From JBIQKZ01 sp044464765 (GTDB taxonomy: Bacteria > Pseudomonadota > Gammaproteobacteria > Burkholderiales > Burkholderiaceae_B): a stretch of 64,000 nucleotides of DNA. Below are positions 26,869 through 36,010 of the stretch, piece by piece. The notes below the pieces were generated by a model. It was not told where the DNA came from. It was given only the letters and a program-made list of their open reading frames with translations, and did no database searches. Numbering within the stretch: position 1 is the stretch's first letter; each line of letters begins with the position of its first letter. Both the position numbers and the translations under genes were made by a program. The stretch spans positions 103,158 through 167,157 of the forward strand of contig JBIQKZ010000007.1 of assembly GCA_044464765.1 (NCBI GenBank), in the 5' to 3' direction.

Positions 26869-27585
26869 CTAGGCGTCACCAGCCTCGGTATGCGCCGATG
26901 GCGCATGGGGCGTCGCGTCGGCGAACAAAACCTGCGCGCCCGCAATATAGCTGCGCACCCGGTCGGTGACAATCGACTGGATTTCGTCGGGCGCCGACAG
27001 CATGTACACCCACTGCTGCATGCCCAGGTAAAAGATGCCGCCATGCAATCCCCACACGTGCTGGATTTCGCGTTCGGTGGGCGGGGCGCCGCTGTCCAGA
27101 CCCAGGTGTCGACGCGTTTCGCGCACGATGCGGGGAAACAGCTTGGACTTCAGCATATTCAGATACTTACCGGGAATATAGCCATCGCTTAACCCCGAAA
27201 AAATCAGGATGCGTACCCATTCCGGCTGCAAAATGGTGGATGCGTAGTCTTGATAGAACAGGTTGAGCTTTTCTTCAAGGCCGCGGGCGTCGTCATCCAG
27301 CCATTGTTCCCATTGTGGCTTCCAACGTCCCAGATACACTTCTTTGTATACGCGTTCGATCAGGGCTTTTTTGGTGGGAAAGTAATGGTAGAGCAGGGGG
27401 TGGGTGATGCCTATTTCACGCGCCAGATCACGCGTCTGCCCATCCAGCCCGCGTTTGGAGAAGAAGGCGATGGCGCTGTCCAGAATTTGCTGCTCGCGCT
27501 CTTGGGCCGTCAGGCGACGACGCGGCTGAGTGGTCTGTTGGGGAAGTTTTGTGTCCTTCACCGGTGGCTTGCTGTCGATAGGCAT
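26869..27585 (-). CDS. TetR family transcriptional regulator, next to the Mo hydroxylase operon
   Basis: A 238-residue regulator. The N-terminal HTH (about residues 30-75) reads ILDSAIAFFSKRGLDGQTRD, then LAREIGITHPLLYHYFPTKK. The ligand domain contains VWGLHGGIFYLGMQQWVYML, almost the same block as in the second TetR at 37310-38017, showing that the two are paralogues. It diverges from the CoxG/Mo-hydroxylase operon across 256 bp that contain a perfect palindrome inside a predicted promoter. It is the best candidate repressor of that operon; the inducer is probably the hydroxylase substrate or product (inference). Confidence 0.9.
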   Translation of the reverse strand: MPIDSKPPVKDTKLPQQTTQPRRRLTAQEREQQILDSAIAFFSKRGLDGQTRDLAREIGITHPLLYHYFPTKKALIERVYKEVYLGRWKPQWEQWLDDDARGLEEKLNLFYQDYASTILQPEWVRILIFSGLSDGYIPGKYLNMLKSKLFPRIVRETRRHLGLDSGAPPTEREIQHVWGLHGGIFYLGMQQWVYMLSAPDEIQSIVTDRVRSYIAGAQVLFADATPHAPSAHTEAGDA

Positions 27586-27709
27586 GGAAACGGCTGGTTG
27601 TCCCGAGGCTGGAAAAGAAGCATAGTGCTAGTGTCCTGTTTGGTTAATGAATATAAGTGCGCAACAAACCAGACAGATCACTAAGCAATCCAATTGTATA
27701 GATTTATGG

Positions 27710-27738
27710 TTGACTTTATTTACCGAATGGTAAATACT
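27710..27738 (+). promoter_or_regulatory. Predicted promoter with embedded palindromic operator (Mo hydroxylase operon)
   Basis: TTGACT (27710-27715) and AATACT (27733-27738) are 17 bp apart, a reasonable sigma-70 promoter directed at the CoxG gene. The spacer is filled by the perfect palindrome TATTTACCGAATGGTAAATA (27717-27736). A protein bound here would block RNA polymerase. The adjacent TetR gene is the obvious candidate. The same 20-bp element recurs at 45507-45526. Confidence 0.65.
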
Positions 27739-27841
27739 TCAGTAAATAATGCAATAGCGGCGGGGCGCATACAGTGCATACAGGTTGGGGTAAACAACCT
27801 GGCACTGGGCCCCGCGGCAAAAAACAGAGAGACAAAACCCC

Positions 27842-28546
27842 ATGGAGTTACTTGGCGAACAGCTGATCGGCGCGGGCCGACAGACGGTCTGGGATGCGCT
27901 GAACGATCCCGAAATCCTTGCTCGTTGCATTCCCGGTTGTGAAGAAATCACCCGGCTTTCCGAGAATCAGTTGCAGGTTAAGTTAATGGTGAAAATGGGA
28001 CCAGTGCGGTCGCGTTTTGCCGGAACATTAACGCTGCAAGATATCAAGGCCCCCGAAAGTTGCTCGTTGGTTTTCGAGGGTACCGGGGCGGCGGGCTTTG
28101 CCAAAGGCGGCTCCACGGTCGCACTGACAGAGGAAGGCGCCCAGACCCGGCTCAATTATGCAGCCAAGGCCTCAATCGGCGGCAAGCTGGGGCAGGTTGG
28201 CGGCCGGCTCATTGAATCTTCGGCCCGAAAAATGGCCGACGAGTTCTTCAGCGCTTTCCAGGCCGCGCTCTCGGGCAATGGCGCCGGCGACAATGCCGCA
28301 GATTCGGCGCCGGGCAATGGCGAGCTGCAGTCGGGCAGGCCCGAAGCGGATGCGCCTGAAGGGGCAAGCGTTCAGCCGGCGGCTGCTGGCGCTGGCGCAC
28401 AACCTGCCGTAGCGGCGGCGCCGGCCGCAGCACATGCCCAAAGTTCTCGACCCGAAGGCTCGGGCTGGCGTCCCGAACTGTATCGTGTTTTTTGGTTTGC
28501 TCTAGGTGTTTTCTTTACCTTGCTGGTTAGCCGCTGGCTGCCTTAG
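27842..28546 (+). CDS. CoxG-like SRPBCC protein with C-terminal membrane anchor
   Basis: A 234-residue protein. Residues 1-145 form a CoxG-type SRPBCC domain (ELLGEQLIGAGRQTVWDALN, then DPEILARCIPGCEEI). A linker rich in Ala, Gly and Pro follows (about 145-205), and the end is one hydrophobic helix (VFWFALGVFFTLLVSRWLP). In CO dehydrogenase systems CoxG recruits the hydroxylase to the membrane through such a helix; here it probably anchors the Mo hydroxylase encoded next. First gene of the operon, 61 bp before the FAD subunit gene. Confidence 0.87.
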   Translation: MELLGEQLIGAGRQTVWDALNDPEILARCIPGCEEITRLSENQLQVKLMVKMGPVRSRFAGTLTLQDIKAPESCSLVFEGTGAAGFAKGGSTVALTEEGAQTRLNYAAKASIGGKLGQVGGRLIESSARKMADEFFSAFQAALSGNGAGDNAADSAPGNGELQSGRPEADAPEGASVQPAAAGAGAQPAVAAAPAAAHAQSSRPEGSGWRPELYRVFWFALGVFFTLLVSRWLP

Positions 28547-28607
28547 GGGGCGGCGCAGTTTATTTACGGACAGCTTCTTGCGCACAGGCGCTTAGGGGGA
28601 AGTAGCC

Positions 28608-29468
28608 ATGAAGGCTCCATCATTTGATTACGTCAAGCCCGATTCTCTGGACGACGTGCTGGCCCTGCTGGCACAGCATGGCGATGACGCTCGCATTCTG
28701 GCCGGAGGCCAGACCTTGTTGGCAACGCTGAATATGCGGTTGTCCGAACCCGAACTCCTGATCGACATCAATGCCGTCGAAGCCCTGAAAGGAATCGAGG
28801 CAAAGGACGACCACCTCTGGATAGGCGCACTGGTGCGGCATAGTCAGATTGAAGACTCTCCAGTGGTGGCCCAACACGCGCCCTTGCTGATGCAGGCAGC
28901 GCCGCACGTAGGGCACCGCGCCATTCGCAACCAGGGTACGTTTGGCGGTTCAATCGCGTTTGCCGACCCCGCTGCCGAGTGGCCGGTCTGTACCGTTGCG
29001 CTGGACGCGGTGTTCCATCTTGCGGGTAGCCAGGGGGTGCGCAAAGTGCCCGCCGCCGAGTTCTTCCTCGATCTGTACACCACCGAAATGGCGTCTGACG
29101 AAATGTTGATCGGTTGCGAGATTCCGTTCAGTCCTCCAGATACCAAATACGCTTTCCAGGAACTGGCGCGCCGTCACGGAGACTACGCCATTGTTGGCGT
29201 GGCGGCGACGGCGCAGATGCGTGGCGGTGCCTTCAACAATGCACGCCTGGTGTTCCTGGGCATGGGCAATACGCCGATCAGAGCCCTGGACGTCGAACAG
29301 CTTGTTGAAGGCAAGGCGTTCAGCGACGACTTGGTCTCTCAGGCGAAACAAGCGCTGGTCGGCGTCTTGCAGCCCTCCGCCGATCTTTACAGCAGCGCCA
29401 ACACCAAAATGCATTTGGCCGGCGTGCTGATGGGGCGGGTATTGAAGCAATTGGCTGAGTCAGCCTGA
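28608..29468 (+). CDS. Molybdenum hydroxylase FAD-binding subunit (CoxM-like)
   Basis: A 286-residue subunit of the xanthine dehydrogenase family with FAD motifs AGGQTLLATLNMR (near residue 32) and IRNQGTFGGSIAFADPAAEW (near residue 108), and a C-terminal CO_deh_flav_C domain. It accepts electrons from the 2Fe-2S subunit. SD GGGGAAG lies 7 nt before the ATG. The order M-S-L is the usual order in cox/ndh/kdh-type operons. Confidence 0.93.
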   Translation: MKAPSFDYVKPDSLDDVLALLAQHGDDARILAGGQTLLATLNMRLSEPELLIDINAVEALKGIEAKDDHLWIGALVRHSQIEDSPVVAQHAPLLMQAAPHVGHRAIRNQGTFGGSIAFADPAAEWPVCTVALDAVFHLAGSQGVRKVPAAEFFLDLYTTEMASDEMLIGCEIPFSPPDTKYAFQELARRHGDYAIVGVAATAQMRGGAFNNARLVFLGMGNTPIRALDVEQLVEGKAFSDDLVSQAKQALVGVLQPSADLYSSANTKMHLAGVLMGRVLKQLAESA

Positions 29469-29485
29469 CGCGCAAGGAGACAAAC

Positions 29486-29980
29486 ATGGCAAAGTCAGTA
29501 CAAATCGTCACGCGCATCAATGGCGTGGAAGGCACGTATCAGGTCGATCCCAGGCTGCATCTGGTTGATTTCCTGCGTGAAGAAGTCGAGTTGAAAACAT
29601 CTCGCGTTGGTTGTGAGCAGGGCGTCTGCGGCGCTTGCACGGTTCGGCTGGACGGCGAGATTATTCGCGGCTGCCTGTTCTTGGCGGTGCAGGCCGACGG
29701 GCGCGAGATCGACACCATCGACGGCATCAGCGACCAGGGCGAACTGCGCGAATTGCAACAGTCGTTTCATGATCACAATGCAGCGCAATGCGGCTACTGT
29801 ACGCCCGGCATGCTGCTTACCGCAGCGGCCTTGCTGCGCGAAAAGCCGCAGGCCACACGCGAGCAGGTGCGCGAATATATCTCTGGAAACTACTGTCGTT
29901 GCACGGGGTACCACTCTATCGTGGACGCCGTATGCGAAGTGCTTGAACTACACCGTCAGCCCAGCGCCAAGAGCGCTTAG
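29486..29980 (+). CDS. Molybdenum hydroxylase [2Fe-2S] subunit (CoxS-like)
   Basis: A 164-residue subunit. The N-terminal plant-type 2Fe-2S domain has GCEQGVCGACTV and a following Cys in RGCLF; the helical C-terminal domain has CGYCTPGM and NYCRCTGY. All eight Cys expected for the two clusters are present. It passes electrons from the molybdopterin subunit to FAD. 17 bp after the FAD subunit gene, SD AAGGAG 9 nt before the ATG. Confidence 0.94.
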   Translation: MAKSVQIVTRINGVEGTYQVDPRLHLVDFLREEVELKTSRVGCEQGVCGACTVRLDGEIIRGCLFLAVQADGREIDTIDGISDQGELRELQQSFHDHNAAQCGYCTPGMLLTAAALLREKPQATREQVREYISGNYCRCTGYHSIVDAVCEVLELHRQPSAKSA

Positions 29981-29995
29981 TCGAGGGGGATCATC

Positions 29996-32389
29996 ATGGA
30001 TACCATTGTTAAAGAAGAATCCGGCAGGTTCGTCAAAGACGACACGCGTCAATATGTGGGAACCTCGGTTAACCGGCCCAATATGAAGCGCCATCTGGAA
30101 GGCCGCGGCTGTTTCGTCGATGATATTTCCCTGCCGCGCCTGGCGCATGTCGTGTACTTGCGCAGCCCGTACGCGCATGCGCGTTTCAAGATTGTCGACA
30201 CCGCGCGCGCCAAGGCCATGCCTGGGGTTATTGCCGTGGTCGATGGGCACGAGATCGCAACCGTCTGCACGCCCTGGGTGGCTACGCTGGCCCACATGAC
30301 AGGCATGAAATCCCCGCCCCAGTATCCCGTGGCTCTGGACCGGGCATGTTGGCAGGGCGAACCCGTCCTGGCTATTGTGGCGCTAACCCGGCATCAGGCA
30401 GAAGACGCCTTGCCCATGGTCGAAATCGACTGGCAGGAACTGCCGGTGGTCGACAATATGGAAACGGCCTTGCTGCCCGAAACCCATGTCATCCACCCCG
30501 AGCTGGGCGACAACCTTTGCTTTACCAAGGTTATCGATACGGGCGATGTCGACAAAGCCATGGCCGAGGCCGACCTGGTGGTCGAGGAAACCTACCGGTT
30601 CGGGCGGGTAACGGGCGTTACCATGGAGCCGCGCGCGATGCTGGCCGACTATCACCCGTCCGACAACAAGCTTACCGTCTATCATGCCTGCCAGGCGCCG
30701 CACATGATGCAGGACCTCTACGCGCGCCACTTCGACCTGCCCGAGAACTCTGTACGGGTAATCTGCAACGACGTCGGTGGGGCTTTCGGCATCAAGGTGC
30801 ACGTTTATCCCGACGATTTCGCCACTGTGGCGCTGTCCATCATCCTGAAGCGGCCCGTCAAGTACATGGCCGATAGGCTGGAGTCGTTCGCCAGCGATAT
30901 CCACGCGCGTGAACACGTTGTTCGCGCCCGCGTGGGGGTCAAGTCCGACGGCGAAATCGTGGCCTTCGACTTCGACGACCTGACCGGTATCGGGCCCTAT
31001 TCCATGTATCCGCGAACCAGCGCGATCGAGGGCAACCAGGTTCTTACGATTTCCGGCGGGCCCTACAAACACAAAAACTACCGCGCCAGGCTCGACGTCG
31101 TGTTCCAGAACAAGGTGCCCACCTGCCAGTATCGCGGTGTGGGCCATCCCATTGCCTGTGGGGTCACAGAGGGCATTGTCGAACTGGCTGCTCAGAAGCT
31201 GGGCATGGATCCTTTGCAGATGCGCATGAAGAATGTCATGCCCGACGACGGCTATCCATGCACCGGCGCATCGGGCATCCAGATCGAGGGGCTGTCCCAT
31301 CAGCAATCCCTGCGCAAGATCGAAGAAATGATGGATTACCAGAACTTGCGCAAAGAGCAGGCGGAGCTGCGCAAGAAGGGCATTTATCGCGGCATCGGCT
31401 TTGCTGTGCTCATTGAACTCACCAATCCCAGCGCCGCCTTTTATGGCGTCGGCGGGGCGCGCATTTCCGCCCTCGACGGCACATCGGCTCGCCTGGAGCC
31501 CACCGGTGTCGTTACGTGCCATGTAGGCGTGGGTGAACAGGGGCAGGGTACGGAAACCATTTACGCGCAGATCGCCGCCGATGCCATTGGCGTTGACATC
31601 AGCAACGTGAAGATTGTTACGGGGGATACCGAGGCCACGCCTTACGGGGGTGGAACCTGGGCATCGCGTGGCGCGGGCATTGGGGGCGAGTCCGTGCTCC
31701 AGGCAGGCAAGGCGCTGCGGGTGAATATCCGCAAGTTTGCCGCCGTGGTGCTGCAAAAAGATCGTTCGCAGCTTGATGTCGCCGAAGGTCACGTGGTGGA
31801 CAGCTCTACCGGTGAACGCTTAATGGCGTTGTCAGAATTGGCTCGCCTGGCGTACTTCCGCCCCGACACCCTGCCAGGCGACACTCGGCCTGAACTCATG
31901 GTGACCCGGCATGCCGCACAGCGTGGTTTCCCCTTCATCTTCACCAACGGCGTGCAGGCATCCTACGTCGAGGTCGACACGGAAACCGGCTTCGTCAAAC
32001 TGCTGAAGCACTGGTGCGTCGAGGATTGCGGCAAGGTCCTGAACCCCATGCTGGTCGACGAACAAATACGCGGCGCCATCGTCCAAGGCATCGGCGGCGT
32101 CATGTCCGAAGAATGTCTGTACGACGAGAATGGCTTGCTGCGTAATGGTTCGATGGCCGATTACCTGGTGCCCATGGCGGCTGAAATGCCCGATATCTAT
32201 GTGGCGCACGTGGAAACACCCACCAAGACGTCCGAGCTCGGCGCCAAGGGCGCCGGCGAGGCCGGAACGGCAGGGCCTCCGGGGGCGATCATGAACGCCA
32301 TCAACGATGCCTTGTCCCCCTTCGATGCGCGCGTAACGTCACAGCCATTCACACCTGAAAAGGTCTTGCAGGCGCTGGGCGTCGTGTAG
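29996..32389 (+). CDS. Molybdenum hydroxylase large (molybdopterin-binding) subunit, CoxL-like
   Basis: A 797-residue catalytic subunit. Moco-contact motifs are GGAFGIKVHVYPDD, the active-site loop QYRGVGHPIACGV, GVGEQGQGTETI, GGGTWASRGAGIGG, and the catalytic Glu755 in KGAGEAGTAG. The loop lacks the Cys-Ser-Phe-Arg of true aerobic CO dehydrogenase (form I), so it should hydroxylate an organic substrate, most often an N-heterocycle or aldehyde, not oxidise CO. Nicotine, ketone and quinoline dehydrogenases share this three-subunit make-up. SD GAGGGG is 11 nt upstream. Confidence 0.93.
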   Translation: MDTIVKEESGRFVKDDTRQYVGTSVNRPNMKRHLEGRGCFVDDISLPRLAHVVYLRSPYAHARFKIVDTARAKAMPGVIAVVDGHEIATVCTPWVATLAHMTGMKSPPQYPVALDRACWQGEPVLAIVALTRHQAEDALPMVEIDWQELPVVDNMETALLPETHVIHPELGDNLCFTKVIDTGDVDKAMAEADLVVEETYRFGRVTGVTMEPRAMLADYHPSDNKLTVYHACQAPHMMQDLYARHFDLPENSVRVICNDVGGAFGIKVHVYPDDFATVALSIILKRPVKYMADRLESFASDIHAREHVVRARVGVKSDGEIVAFDFDDLTGIGPYSMYPRTSAIEGNQVLTISGGPYKHKNYRARLDVVFQNKVPTCQYRGVGHPIACGVTEGIVELAAQKLGMDPLQMRMKNVMPDDGYPCTGASGIQIEGLSHQQSLRKIEEMMDYQNLRKEQAELRKKGIYRGIGFAVLIELTNPSAAFYGVGGARISALDGTSARLEPTGVVTCHVGVGEQGQGTETIYAQIAADAIGVDISNVKIVTGDTEATPYGGGTWASRGAGIGGESVLQAGKALRVNIRKFAAVVLQKDRSQLDVAEGHVVDSSTGERLMALSELARLAYFRPDTLPGDTRPELMVTRHAAQRGFPFIFTNGVQASYVEVDTETGFVKLLKHWCVEDCGKVLNPMLVDEQIRGAIVQGIGGVMSEECLYDENGLLRNGSMADYLVPMAAEMPDIYVAHVETPTKTSELGAKGAGEAGTAGPPGAIMNAINDALSPFDARVTSQPFTPEKVLQALGVV

Positions 32390-32453
32390 GGGCAGGCCAC
32401 GGGGCCTGGCAGGAGGCTCCGTCCGCGCTGGCGGAAACGGGCAGGCTATGGGA

Positions 32454-32504
32454 AACGGGCGCTGGCTTGAACTGAACAACTCAAGCCAGCGCCCGTTTTG
32501 ATAA
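32454..32504 (+). terminator. 17-bp perfect hairpin, end of the Mo hydroxylase operon
   Basis: AACGGGCGCTGGCTTGA (32454-32470) pairs perfectly with 32481-32497 around a 10-nt loop, ending GTTTTGATAA. It stands 65 bp after the large subunit stop and fits a strong terminator with a short T-run. Its 3' arm, CAGCGCCCGTTTTGATAA (32487-32504), recurs with one change at 32549-32566 (CAGCACCCGTTTTGATAA) without a partner arm, as if a degenerate second copy. Confidence 0.7.
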
Positions 32505-32600
32505 CAGCTGGGGCAGCTCTGTTGAGCGGTGTCGAATTTCGTTTAACCCAGCACCCGTTTTGATAATCACATCTGGCTAAATAAAGCGGATACGTCGGCC

Positions 32601-32626
32601 AAAAAAACGGCCTGTCTTGACAGGCC
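32601..32626 (-). terminator. Rho-independent terminator of the LIV transporter operon
   Basis: On the - strand GGCCTGTC and GACAGGCC form an 8-bp stem (32609-32626, loop of 2 nt, so probably fewer pairs close) followed by GTTTTTTT (32608-32601). It lies 30 bp beyond the livF stop, closing the long - strand unit. Confidence 0.85.
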
Positions 32627-32656
32627 TGATGAGGAACGTAAGAAGAAAGCCGAAGA

Positions 32657-33361
32657 TCAGACGGCGCAGTAGCGCTCTTGCATTTCCGGATCGTCCAGCA
32701 ACACCTGGGCGCTACTGGTGTGAACGACTTCGCCCTGGTCAAGAATGTACACGCGATCGGCGATGGCCAGGGCCAGTTCGACGTTCTGTTCGACCAGCAC
32801 GATGGTTTTGCCGGAGCGCTTGAGCGTGGAGAACAATTCGAACATTTCATCCACAAGAATCGGCATGATGCCTTCGGAAGGTTCGTCCAGAAGGATCATT
32901 TGCGGATCTGCAACGATGGCCCGGGCAATCGCCAGCATTTGCTGTTCGCCGCCCGACATGGTCATCGCGTTCTGATTCAGCCGCTCTTTCAGCCGGGGGA
33001 AGGTTTCGGCGATCTTGTCGATCACTTCCGCCTCCTTGGCCTTCAGGGGCGAGGCAACAATGCCCAGGCGGATGTTCTCAACTACCGTCAGGCCCGGAAT
33101 AATGCGCCGTTCTTCAGGCACGTAGGCCAGCCCATGCGCGAACCGTATATGCGCGGGCTGCCCGACGAGTTCGTGGTCATTGAACTTGATGGAGCCGGTG
33201 GTGCGGTCGAGCAGGCCCATGATGCTTTTCAGGGTGGTGGTTTTACCCGCGCCGTTGCGGCCAAGGATCGCCACGAGTTCGCCCTGCCCGACGTGCAGGT
33301 CCAGGTCTTGCAGAATGTGGCTGGCGCCATACCAGGCATTGAGTTTGTTTATCTTTAGCAT
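32657..33361 (-). CDS. livF: Branched-chain-type ABC transporter ATP-binding protein LivF
   Basis: A 234-residue ATPase with Walker A GRNGAGKTT, signature MSGGEQQMLAIARA, Walker B MILLDEPSEGI and switch His replaced by Gln in LVEQN, as normal in LivF. Last gene of a liv-type set. The substrate need not be branched-chain amino acids: this class also imports aromatic acids, amides and short-chain organic acids, and the neighbours here are catabolic. Confidence 0.94.
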   Translation of the reverse strand: MLKINKLNAWYGASHILQDLDLHVGQGELVAILGRNGAGKTTTLKSIMGLLDRTTGSIKFNDHELVGQPAHIRFAHGLAYVPEERRIIPGLTVVENIRLGIVASPLKAKEAEVIDKIAETFPRLKERLNQNAMTMSGGEQQMLAIARAIVADPQMILLDEPSEGIMPILVDEMFELFSTLKRSGKTIVLVEQNVELALAIADRVYILDQGEVVHTSSAQVLLDDPEMQERYCAV

Positions 33362-33376
33362 GGTGTGAAATCCACG

Positions 33377-34120
33377 TTAGTGTTGGCCCAGGTAAACACG
33401 TTTGACTTCGTGATTATGGCGTATTTCGTCTGGGGTGCCGGCGGCCAGGAATTCACCGTGATGAAGCACGATGACGCGATCGCTGATGCCCATGATCATT
33501 TTCATTTTGTGCTCGACCAGGATTACGGTGCGGGCCGAGGCCACTTGCGTGATCAGGTCCATCATGGATTTGGTTTCCTCCGGACTCATGCCGGCGGTGG
33601 GCTCATCCATGAGCAGCAGCTTCGGGTCGGATGCCAGCGCGATGGCGATTTCCAGCGCCCGCTGTTGGCCATGAGCCAGCTCGCGGGCCGGCCGTTTGGC
33701 ATGTTGCTCGATGCCGACGGTGCGCAACAGCTCCATGGCCCGGTCGCCCAGGTTAAGGCTGCTTTGCTTCTTCCATAAGTTATAGCGCGAGACGTGCGCC
33801 TGCAGGGCGATCTCTACATTCTGGCGGGTCGAGAAGTTCGGGAAGATGTTGGTGATCTGGAAAGACTTCGAGATGCCGGTATGCGAGAACTCGTGCGGTT
33901 TCATGCCGGCCAGGTTCCGTCCTTCAAAGATGACCTTACCTTCGGACGGGGGGAACGCGCCGGACAGCACATTGAAGTAGGTGCTCTTGCCTGCGCCATT
34001 GGGGCCGATGATGGATGTCAGCTTGCCGCGCTCGAACTCGATCGATACGTCCTTGAGGGCGGTGAAATCGCCGAAGCGGCGCGTGACATTTTCCGTCTTG
34101 ATGATGATGTCAGTCGACAT
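33377..34120 (-). CDS. livG: Branched-chain-type ABC transporter ATP-binding protein LivG
   Basis: A 247-residue ATPase with Walker A GPNGAGKST, signature LAHGQQRALEIAIAL (HG in place of the usual SG), and Walker B LLLMDEPTAGMS. The start at 34120 follows GGAG (7 nt) and overlaps the livM end by 11 bp; the frame is open upstream to 34195 but inside livM. Pairs with LivF to drive the LivHM permeases. Confidence 0.93.
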   Translation of the reverse strand: MSTDIIIKTENVTRRFGDFTALKDVSIEFERGKLTSIIGPNGAGKSTYFNVLSGAFPPSEGKVIFEGRNLAGMKPHEFSHTGISKSFQITNIFPNFSTRQNVEIALQAHVSRYNLWKKQSSLNLGDRAMELLRTVGIEQHAKRPARELAHGQQRALEIAIALASDPKLLLMDEPTAGMSPEETKSMMDLITQVASARTVILVEHKMKMIMGISDRVIVLHHGEFLAAGTPDEIRHNHEVKRVYLGQH

Positions 34121-35090
34121 GTAGTTTCTCCAGGATGGTTCCCCAGACTCCCTTGGGGAAGAACAGGACAAAGAACATGAAAATGCAGCCGACATACAGT
34201 TGCCAGTTTTCGGTCCACAGCGAGAACACGTCTTGAATGAGCAGGAAGAGCAGGGCGCCCACGATGGGACCGAAGAACGTACCCATGCCGCCCAGCAGGC
34301 AGATCATAACGACCAGGCCCGAGGTTTCGTAATACAGGGTTTCGATGGCGACACTGGACAGGTTGATGCCGTTCAGGGCGCCCGCCAATCCGCAGAACGC
34401 GCCGGACAGCACGAACGTAATCAGCTTGGTCCGTTCGACGTTGAAGCCACAGGCGCGCGTGCGGGTTTCATTTTCTCGGATCGCCTGGATGGCGTGGCCA
34501 AAGGGCGAGGCCAGGATGCGCGAGATCACCCAAAGCGAGAGAGCGACGAAGAAGAAGAAAAAGTAATACTTGTTGATGGGATCCAGAACGTCGATGGTCC
34601 AGCCGAAGAGGTTGATTTCCGGGACATTGATGCCGCGCAAGCCGTTCTCGCCGCCTGACGCGGGCATCTGATAGACCAGAAAGTAAACGCATTGCGAGAG
34701 CGCCAGCGTGACCATGGCAAAGTAAATGCCGCGAGTGCGTATTGCCAGGGCGCCGATCACGAGCGCACCCAGGGCCGAGATAACGATCGCGGCCGGAATC
34801 GCGATCCACCACACCACGGAATGCTGAGCGATGAGGATTCCGGCGGCATAAGCGCCGATGCCCAGAAAAGCCGAATGGCCAAAGGACAGCATGCCCATGT
34901 ACCCGAAGATCAGATTGAAGCCCAGGGCATACAAGCTGAAGATCAGGATGTGCGCGGCCACTGAGTAGTTAGGCGTGATCCAGGGAAGAACAATAAGGAA
35001 CAGCAGGGTGGCCAGAACGCGTTGCTGCTTGATCAACGCAAGTAGTGGCGGCGTCCGTGGGTTTTCCAGGGAAATAGTGCGTGTAGTCAT
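34110..35090 (-). CDS. livM: Branched-chain-type ABC transporter permease LivM
   Basis: A 326-residue membrane protein with eight or so helices and LivM signatures: LIFGYMGMLSFGHSAFLGIG, AYAAGILIA, ALAIRTRGIYFAMVTLALSQ and LNGINLSSVAIET with the coupling helix GHAIQAIRENETRTRACGFN. It is 6 bp downstream of livH. A permease subunit of the high-affinity importer in the inner membrane. Confidence 0.93.
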   Translation of the reverse strand: MTTRTISLENPRTPPLLALIKQQRVLATLLFLIVLPWITPNYSVAAHILIFSLYALGFNLIFGYMGMLSFGHSAFLGIGAYAAGILIAQHSVVWWIAIPAAIVISALGALVIGALAIRTRGIYFAMVTLALSQCVYFLVYQMPASGGENGLRGINVPEINLFGWTIDVLDPINKYYFFFFFVALSLWVISRILASPFGHAIQAIRENETRTRACGFNVERTKLITFVLSGAFCGLAGALNGINLSSVAIETLYYETSGLVVMICLLGGMGTFFGPIVGALLFLLIQDVFSLWTENWQLYVGCIFMFFVLFFPKGVWGTILEKLHVD

Positions 35091-35096
35091 AGTGGG

Positions 35097-35981
35097 TCAA
35101 CTCATTAAACCGGCGCGGCCGAACAAGCCCATGGGGCGGACCAGAAGAACGATGGCCATGATGACGAACATCGAGACCTTGGAGGCTTCGGGATAAATGA
35201 AGGCGGCCAGGCTTTCGACAACGCCGATCAGCAGGCCGGCGACAATGGCGCCGCTAAGCGACCCCATGCCGCCCACGACGGTGACTACAAAGGCGATAAT
35301 CAGGACATTGGTGCCCATTTCGGGGGCGATCCCTTGCAGCGGGGCGGACAGATAGCCCGCCAACCCGGCAATGCCGGTGCCGATTGCGAAGACAATCAGC
35401 CAGACCCGCGAGATATCGACGCCCAGTACGCGGACAATCATCGGGTCGCGTGCTCCGGCGCGGATGATCAGCCCGAAGGAGGTGCGTTCGATGAACAGGT
35501 ACAGAATAAGCAGCACAACGACGGCGACCCCGATCACGAAAAGCCGATACAGGGGGAAGGGGCCGACGAACACGTCGACAGCGCCTTGCAGGGCGTCGGG
35601 TGTGCCCACGGGCAGGCCTTGCTTGCCAAAGAAGATGCGGATGATTTCGACCATGACATAGCCCAGCCCGAAGGTGAGCAGCAATGGGTAATCGATGCCG
35701 CGCCCGTACAGGGGCCGCACCAGGTAGCGTTCGACCACGATGCCAATAAGGCCCGTCAGGATGGGAACAAGCACCAGGCACAACCAGAAGTTTGGTACAT
35801 AGTCGTACAGGGTGTAGCCGATGTAGGCTCCCACCATGAAGAATGCGCCGTGCGCGAAGTTGACCACGGTCAACATGCCAAAAATAAGCGACAGGCCGAC
35901 AGCCATGAGCACGTAAATGGCGCCCAGTGCCAGCCCGGTAAATAGCTGCAAACCAAGCAGCTGGAGCATAAACCCGTCCAT
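35097..35981 (-). CDS. livH: Branched-chain-type ABC transporter permease LivH
   Basis: A 294-residue membrane protein with LivH signatures LGAIYVLMAVGLSLIFGMLT, VVNFAHGAFFMVGAYIGY and the coupling helix region RTSFGLIIRAGARDPMIVRV (adjacent to LGVDIS). The start ATG 35981 follows GGAGACACC. It follows the binding protein gene with a 67-bp gap that holds a GC-rich hairpin. Confidence 0.93.
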   Translation of the reverse strand: MDGFMLQLLGLQLFTGLALGAIYVLMAVGLSLIFGMLTVVNFAHGAFFMVGAYIGYTLYDYVPNFWLCLVLVPILTGLIGIVVERYLVRPLYGRGIDYPLLLTFGLGYVMVEIIRIFFGKQGLPVGTPDALQGAVDVFVGPFPLYRLFVIGVAVVVLLILYLFIERTSFGLIIRAGARDPMIVRVLGVDISRVWLIVFAIGTGIAGLAGYLSAPLQGIAPEMGTNVLIIAFVVTVVGGMGSLSGAIVAGLLIGVVESLAAFIYPEASKVSMFVIMAIVLLVRPMGLFGRAGLMS

Positions 35982-36010
35982 GGTGTCTCCGTTATGATTC
36001 TAGTCTTGCG

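Noticed and set aside
27842..32389. Aerobic CO dehydrogenase (coxMSL) operon
   Set aside because: Gene order and CoxG fit, but the large subunit lacks the Cys-containing active-site loop of form I CoxL.
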